From NCBI GenBank assembly GCA_026214975.1, contig JAOBSW010000165.1:1-64000 (forward strand): a DNA stretch of 64,000 nucleotides, read 5' to 3'. This document shows positions 58,421 through 64,000 of this stretch, piece by piece. The first letter of the stretch is position 1; every line of letters begins with the position of its first letter. The position numbers were made by a program, and so were the translations under genes. Origin of the DNA: Gentiana macrophylla. Lineage: Eukaryota > Streptophyta > Magnoliopsida > Gentianales > Gentianaceae. Below the pieces are notes generated by a model that was given only the letters and a program-made list of their open reading frames with translations, was not told the DNA's origin and searched no databases.

Positions 58421-61400
58421 AAGCTGACTTGCCCTTATCCCAGAGAGACTCTATCCCATTTTCTCTTTATCCGAAGATTTGGAGAATCATTCCTGAGAGG
58501 TAGGGTAGGACTACTCTCGATGAATGCTGCAACCGTATATGCATAATCATCTTATTCAATAAGACAGGTGGGATAGCCAATGACTCATTCTCGTGGATTT
58601 GACCGAATCAAATTCTTAGAATATAGTCCAATTCTCTCATCCAGAGAATCTTGGCCTGTCAGTTTCCAACTTCAGATAGCACACACATGTTGTTTCCAAC
58701 CCTTTCAGTGTTATCATTCATGAACACTAATACTACTACTTTACCAATATTGATGTCCAGTCTACAAAAGACTTATCAATATTCTGGTCAAGTCCACGTA
58801 TTTTAAAACATGTGACTTTAAATGACCGAGAGGTTCTCTTAAATCCACAAAGGATATAAGCCCCGGTAGTCATCCTGCCATTTGTTCTAACCAAGACCCT
58901 TCTGTTCCGAATGAATCCGGACTCCGTTTTTGGCAAGAAAGTATCGAGGAATCACCCCTATTTTTCTCGCTTAACGTAAATCTTGCAAGGCGAGTGGTGA
59001 GAGAGTTCAAGGTCCGGTTAACTCTACTTGTCGTGGGGAATCACCCATATACCACTCGACTTTCTATTTGAAAGTTTAAACTTTCCTATTCATTCGACTC
59101 TTTCCGTGTAGATCCAATTGCTTCCCCATTTGGGCTGAGACACTCGGTGGTTCTACAAGAGGTGAAATGTAACTGGAGTATCAAAACACCATTTACTGTG
59201 GTTAAGGCTTTCAACGAACTTCTACGATCGTAATCCTATACACCCCACCAAGAGCCATAGGTTATCAATCACCCCAGAGATCGTAGAAGTCCACAAAACC
59301 ACAATGGGTCAACGGTTAAACCATACTCCCCTTTGTGTCTTAGGTGGATTGAGATTACGATCTAGTAGTATTTATCAAATTGCAATCACCAACAACCGAT
59401 GTTGGACGTGGTCCGATTATCGAGATAGTAACTACCTTTGGGTAACCGTACTCAAGGTTTAAGGTCATTACTTATAGATTCTATCGAAGGCTTGTGTGAT
59501 TCAACCGTCACTTTCGATCTCAAGAATCTTATAACCAACCTTCACTCGACATATTAAGATATTTCACTAACAATCACAATCGACGTATCGCAAAATATCC
59601 AAATCCTACCTTCAAGCATTAAGTGCTAAATGCTTACATTTACGGAAGTGGTGTGAACCGAATTCACTCCTTATCCATAAATTCACTAGCATCTTCTAGG
59701 TAGACTTCTCGGTTTACATAATAATGTTAACCGTTATTTTTTGCAACCAATTATCTTAATCGAGTTTAGCAGTGTATTGTAGCACATCAGTAACTATATA
59801 GGGCAAGTCTATGGTTTCTTCCTCAGTGAGAATCATTCCACTAGGAGGCAGGCCGAGCATCAGTCCCAAGACTATGCGATAGCCTATTTCTGAGCATGGA
59901 ATACTCTATTCTCTGTTAAAATTAGAGACTCCTCCTCGTATTCTTTCGATAAACTAAATCATGTTTCGAGTAGTTATCAGACAAAATGTCACCACTCAAA
60001 AGCTCCCATTAGCTTGTATCTTTCACTAGACCCCGAAGGTCATTGTGAACAAGCTATGTTACTTCTTCAGATCTATTACCCTTTCTTAATAGAAAGGAAG
60101 CTTAGTCATTGTTCCTTTGAGGCAGTGTTCGAGACCGGGAGATAGGAATCACCCCTTGATCGTTAGGTCTTATCTCTAGGATATATGCACTAATCAATAG
60201 ATTATGAAGAATCGTTTATCTTAATACGGAAACCATTTGCCTATAATAGTTTAAGACGTGTTACATATACCTTTTCAGTATTTCTTAGTGGTTCTGACTT
60301 TATCAAACAAAAGTCCGAGTCTCGGATTCGTACTACAAATGTCATTTTCACTTTCTATGAGGCAACAATATATCGAGTTGAAAGTGAATCCATTTGTTTC
60401 AACGAATCTGTAAACAAAAAAATAAATTTTTTCTGTGATATTCAAGGATAGAATCCGAAATTCATTTCCTTATATCACTCCCACTATTCTAGCTGAAATT
60501 ACTGCCCATTGTTACTCTATTAATCGTTAATGCAAAGCTCTCTTGTTCTTCCAAAGAACTTAGCTCCCGAGTCGAGTTACTCGGTTAAGAAGTTGCTAAG
60601 GATTCATTGGTTAGTGATCCGAAATCACTTTCCTTATCCTATACTTTCTTAATGTTTCGGTTTAGCCTCAAAACTTTAGTTAAGATGATTAACACTTATA
60701 GACATTCTTTCCCATTCTTAACTTTTCTTAAAAGGAAATAGTCTTGAACTAGCAGTTCGTTTGAGTAGACACTACTCGTGAACTATGGGATGTCTAATGA
60801 AAGCGTTACCCTGTGGGACTTATTTTCTAATAAATCAGAAAAACATAAGATAAAAGCTCCCACTAGTTTATCGGTTCCAAATACCGTCTAACTAGCGACA
60901 CTTTAATTGATGATTCTCCAATTTTTCTATTAGAAAATTTCTCGTGTAGACACTACATAATTAAAATTCACTAGAAGAATTTTATCGTCCCAATCATCTT
61001 TCAAACTAACTATGGTTGTCTCTCGTTCAACACGAGTGACAGCAGTGACATACTTATTTACGTCACTTAAGTCTTGAAGGCTCAAGAGAAATATCTCTTC
61101 CGAAAAATTAATCGCATGTAAGATCAATAAGTAGAATGTTCTAGTTACTTACCACTTTTCAACGAAGTCATTACTAGTCAATTTTACACTAGCGATCTAA
61201 AGCACCCTGAGAGATATGTTTAATGAGTTGTAAATAAAATTGATGAGAATAAATCCAAATCATACACTACTAATAAATTTTAGGAACTATAAACTAAGTA
61301 CTTATAGTCTATCCTACTGCTCCAAGGATTTAATCTAATACCTCGAGTGCCGCCTTAGGGTAGGTCAAAGAGGTTTCGATTAATATTGAAGATCAAATTG

Positions 61401-61479
61401 AGAATCAAACATCTCATTTGTGATCGTCAATCACCTTTCCTTTTTCAGCCAAGGTACTACCAAAAATACCCTTTATGAG

Positions 61480-61993
61480 TGTGACCCCACTGCCTCGCAT
61501 TTTTAGGTAGACCCCGAGTGTGTCGCCTTAGGGTCGGTCGGTGACCCGACGAGTACCCAAAATCCTATCCTTTCGGAGACCAAGCCTTGAATTTTGATAG
61601 CGGTGAAGGCCTTCCTCAGGGAGGCCGGTCCCAGCCGGCACGAGGCGTCACCATTCTCTCACGTTGCTGTGTCAGCGATAGAGGCCGTGGGGTCGGTTGT
61701 CGCCTCTCCCGCTCCCACTCAATATTTTGAAAAAGTGGTGGGTTTATGATCACGTTTTGGACTTGATGTTACATTAAGGAACAATAAATCACAGCCCGAA
61801 TGGTGTCGGTTATATGGGCTAGCCCACCCGACCTAATCGTTGGAACATATGTGGCCGTCGGACGGGTCAAGACTAGGGGAGCTCCGTTGAGCCGTAGTGG
61901 CTCTTCGGATGGCTCATCCTTGCCGGACCCCCGTGCAAACGCCACACGTGGAGGGTGAAGTCGATCGAGCCGTAGCTTCTGTTGACCACCCAA
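61480..61993 (-). other. GC-richer island inside copia D
   Basis: This segment is distinctly GC-richer than the surrounding element (for example GGGAGGCCGGTCCCAGCCGG near 61,620). A 74-codon minus-strand frame (61,769-61,993, starting MGGQQKLRLDRLHPPRVAFA) lies in it. No domain was recognised. It may be a remnant of the gag region or of captured sequence. Confidence 0.35.
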
Positions 61994-63117
61994 CCGTGGT
62001 TAAACCACTTTCGAACCATGTTTGCCCGTGATTATCCAATCCTTAAACATCAAACTTTCACGTAGACACTACGGAACAAATAACGTAATCTCGTCTAGGT
62101 AAGGTGGAATTCACCGAGAATCCAACACCTTAACCACGAGGTTTCGGAATTTTACTCCCTATGCTTTCACAGAGTGGGATTCACCGAGAATCCATCACCC
62201 AACCTCGACGATTGAAAAAACCCGTGATCCTCGGTTTTTACCCTAATTAGTTTCTAATTAATATCAAACAATTAATTAAAACTAATTGCGTGTTTTATAC
62301 ATGCCTAACTAATTCCTCGAATTAATTTCTACATGTATGCATATGGAGTGGAATTCATGATATGATGCATGTCATGGCAATTTTCCGGTTCTACACATAC
62401 AATCTAAACATGTATTCTAGTGCGGAAAATAAACACCGAGATGGACCGTTGGCACTTCAGATCTAATCTATTAGAAAATAAATAACCAAAACCCTAATTA
62501 GGGTTTACTATTTTCTAACAAAATCTGCAGCTGTTCAAACTCTTCGATGATCAGGAAACCAAACGAACTCGGATCGCAACGAAACTTTCCAGATCTGTTC
62601 TTCACTCCTCGGGCTGGAATATGGACGGTTGGATCGGAGTTTTGACTTGTCCATTTTCTCCAGTGAGCCGCCAAACTTGCTGCTGACTCTGTCTCTTGCA
62701 GCCGCGCATCAGTGACTTCCCGCGGCCGATCGCGAATCGAGATGAAACCCGATCAACCTGAAATTTTTATCCCTCGTCAATGAGTCCACTTTTATCAATC
62801 TGACCGGTTGGATTTACGTTTAAACGGTCCAAACTCTTCCAGAAATTCGAGGAAGTCACAGCTAGGGTTTCTGTGAATCGTGCGTTTTTTCTGTTACAGC
62901 AGCCACTTCATTGCAACGAACGGATATTGAGACGGACTCCGATCGACCCCAAATTTGGATGGCTTGTTATTCAACTTTTAGTCTTGATTCTGACCGGAGG
63001 GATCGTCGTTTCAACGGCTCGATCAACAGGAAAAACGAAAAAACTAAACAGCTACTAAACAGACCTACTTTCAGGAAATTAAAATTGCAACAACAAATAA
63101 ATTACATAATTTTCTAT

Positions 63118-63152
63118 ACTCATATGAACGAATTTTCTTCGTTTATATGAGT
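63118..63152 (-). other. Hairpin in the copia D leader
   Basis: The arms ACTCATATGAACGAA (63,118-63,132) and TTCGTTTATATGAGT (63,138-63,152) pair over 15 bases with one G-T type mismatch, around a 5-nt loop. It lies about 170 bp downstream of the primer site on the minus strand, where retroelement packaging or dimer signals usually occur. Confidence 0.6.
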
Positions 63153-63301
63153 TTACAATAGATCTAACGGGTAAACAGTGTCAACCCCAATCCATCTCTT
63201 CAACCAATCATTATTTATGCATATAAAAAAAATTAAAATTTATCTACATGCAATTCCACTCCTTTAAATCGTTTATTTATGATTATAACTACATAAATCG
63301 T

Positions 63302-63321
63302 GGAACCTGGCTCCGATGTCA
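63302..63321 (-). other. Primer binding site, copia D
   Basis: The minus strand reads TGACATCGGAGCCAGGTTCC, matching the Met-tRNA complement TGGTATCAGAGCCAGGTT with a few changes, two bases inside the LTR end. Confidence 0.8.
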
Positions 63322-63323
63322 CA

Positions 63324-64000
63324 TGAAGGATGCAGGAGCTCAGATCTAAACGAGTTAGATCTACGCGCAGCGGACGGATCACGATTCATATATCATAATA
63401 CAAAAATAAAGTATTTAACAACTACAAGGGGGTTAAGTTTATCTTACCAATAGTGGGAAGAGAAGCCAAGATCTTCCAATGTGTTCTACAAACGGTGGTT
63501 GGTGGACACCGATCCTTGGATTTGAGACATCCTTGATATGCTTTAAGTTTTTCTTCAACCAAAAACCCAAGACAAGAAACAAATTTTTCTCTCTTTATTC
63601 TAGTGTGGGGGGGGCGAAATTTTGCACACCCTTTTGTCTTGGAAGAACTCTCTTTATATAGGAGAGTAAATCCTTGTCCTCCAAGTTTCTAACTAATTAA
63701 ATAATTAATTAAAAAGAAATCACAATAAAGGATAATTCCATTTATAAAAGATTGTGATTAATCAATCAATCAATTACAAATCAATTATCTTTTATTAATT
63801 AATTATTTAACAAGTAAATAATTAATCACACAAGAAAATCAATTCTTGCCCTTTTAATAGCTAGGAGGCGCCACAAACTAGGGTTTAGCCACGAAAATGT
63901 CTTTTTCATGTATTATATTATTCACCCAATTAAATAAATAATATTTTTGCATATCAATTAATTAGCCCAAACCAATTAATTATCAATGAGGCCCAAAAAC
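63324..64000 (-). repeat. 5' LTR of copia D (partial, runs off the window)
   Basis: 677 bp that match 56,186-56,860 closely, including the TATA box at 63,653-63,660 and the AATTAATTAAT-rich stretch. Differences are mainly single bases and short indels. The remaining roughly 1 kb lies beyond the window. Confidence 0.9.

Larger units (their letters stand above)
58421..63301 (-). other. Interior of copia D, no recognisable coding
   Basis: About 4.9 kb in which integrase, protease and gag would be expected, but I could not read any motif with confidence. Longest frames are about 60-75 codons without recognisable domains. A GC-richer island lies at about 61,480-61,990. A repeated TCACCGAGAATCCA occurs at 62,111 and 62,181. 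Confidence 0.5.
56186..64000 (-). mobile_element. Ty1/copia element D, decayed, nested in element B
   Basis: A minus-strand element defined by a direct repeat: 56,186 onward and 63,324 onward both start TGAAGGATGCAGGAGCTC. On the minus strand the order is 5' LTR (63,324 to beyond the window), Met-type primer site, a 5.46-kb interior, polypurine tract and 3' LTR. The interior has no long ORF, but a decayed copia RNase H can be followed at 57,950-58,420, so it is an old copia rather than a non-coding derivative by origin. The RNase H wording and LTR size suggest the Tork/Angela group (inference). It interrupts the extra ORF of element B. Confidence 0.85.

Noticed and set aside
56186..63323. Element D as a non-coding LARD
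   Set aside because: Decayed RNase H motifs can be followed on the minus strand, so it is better described as a dead copia.

Overview
This window is repeat-dense plant nuclear DNA, probably from a eudicot. It holds no ordinary host gene that I can support. The evidence for a plant is a long AT-rich satellite array plus plant-type Ty3/gypsy and Ty1/copia elements with Met-tRNA-type primer sites, a hAT MITE of a type common in plants, and a Helitron terminus.

Layout. (1) 1-41,812: a satellite array with a monomer of about 715-730 bp (about 49 monomers seen), interrupted by one retrotransposon. Two adjacent 12-monomer blocks (10,003-18,538 and 18,539-27,098) are near-copies of each other, a higher-order repeat of about 8.55 kb. 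An older or altered 11-monomer offset links 1-4,270 with 7,845-12,112. (2) 33,222-40,354: a Ty3/gypsy element on the minus strand with 727/722-bp LTRs, a perfect 5-bp target duplication (ATACG) and a pol reading frame that runs into the 3' LTR, resembling the CRM (centromeric chromovirus) lineage. (3) 41,813-41,845: the array ends abruptly against a canonical Helitron 3' terminus (hairpin plus CTAG), followed by a (TA)n tract. (4) 42,202-44,297: the 5' half of a decayed copia element (A), cut off in its integrase. (5) 44,298-56,185: a second copia element (B, plus strand, SIRE-like) with a 1.69-kb LTR, broken gag-pol and a long extra ORF downstream of RNase H. That ORF has its own promoter-like 5' region. 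A 502-bp hAT-type MITE with a perfect 8-bp target duplication sits in the pol gene of B. (6) 56,186-64,000: a third copia element (D, minus strand) nested in the extra ORF of B. It has a 1.68-kb LTR and a strongly decayed interior in which the RNase H region can still be traced. The window ends inside its second LTR.

Reading the nesting backwards: copia A was interrupted by B, and B by the MITE and by D, so the right-hand ends of A and B should lie beyond the window. The satellite plus CRM-like element suggests a centromeric or pericentromeric position, but that is inference. No RNA genes, CRISPR arrays or intact host genes were seen. Many small differences between satellite copies are clustered in short patches of homopolymer and CAG/CGA changes that look more like consensus error than evolution, so exact reading frames in those patches should be treated with caution.
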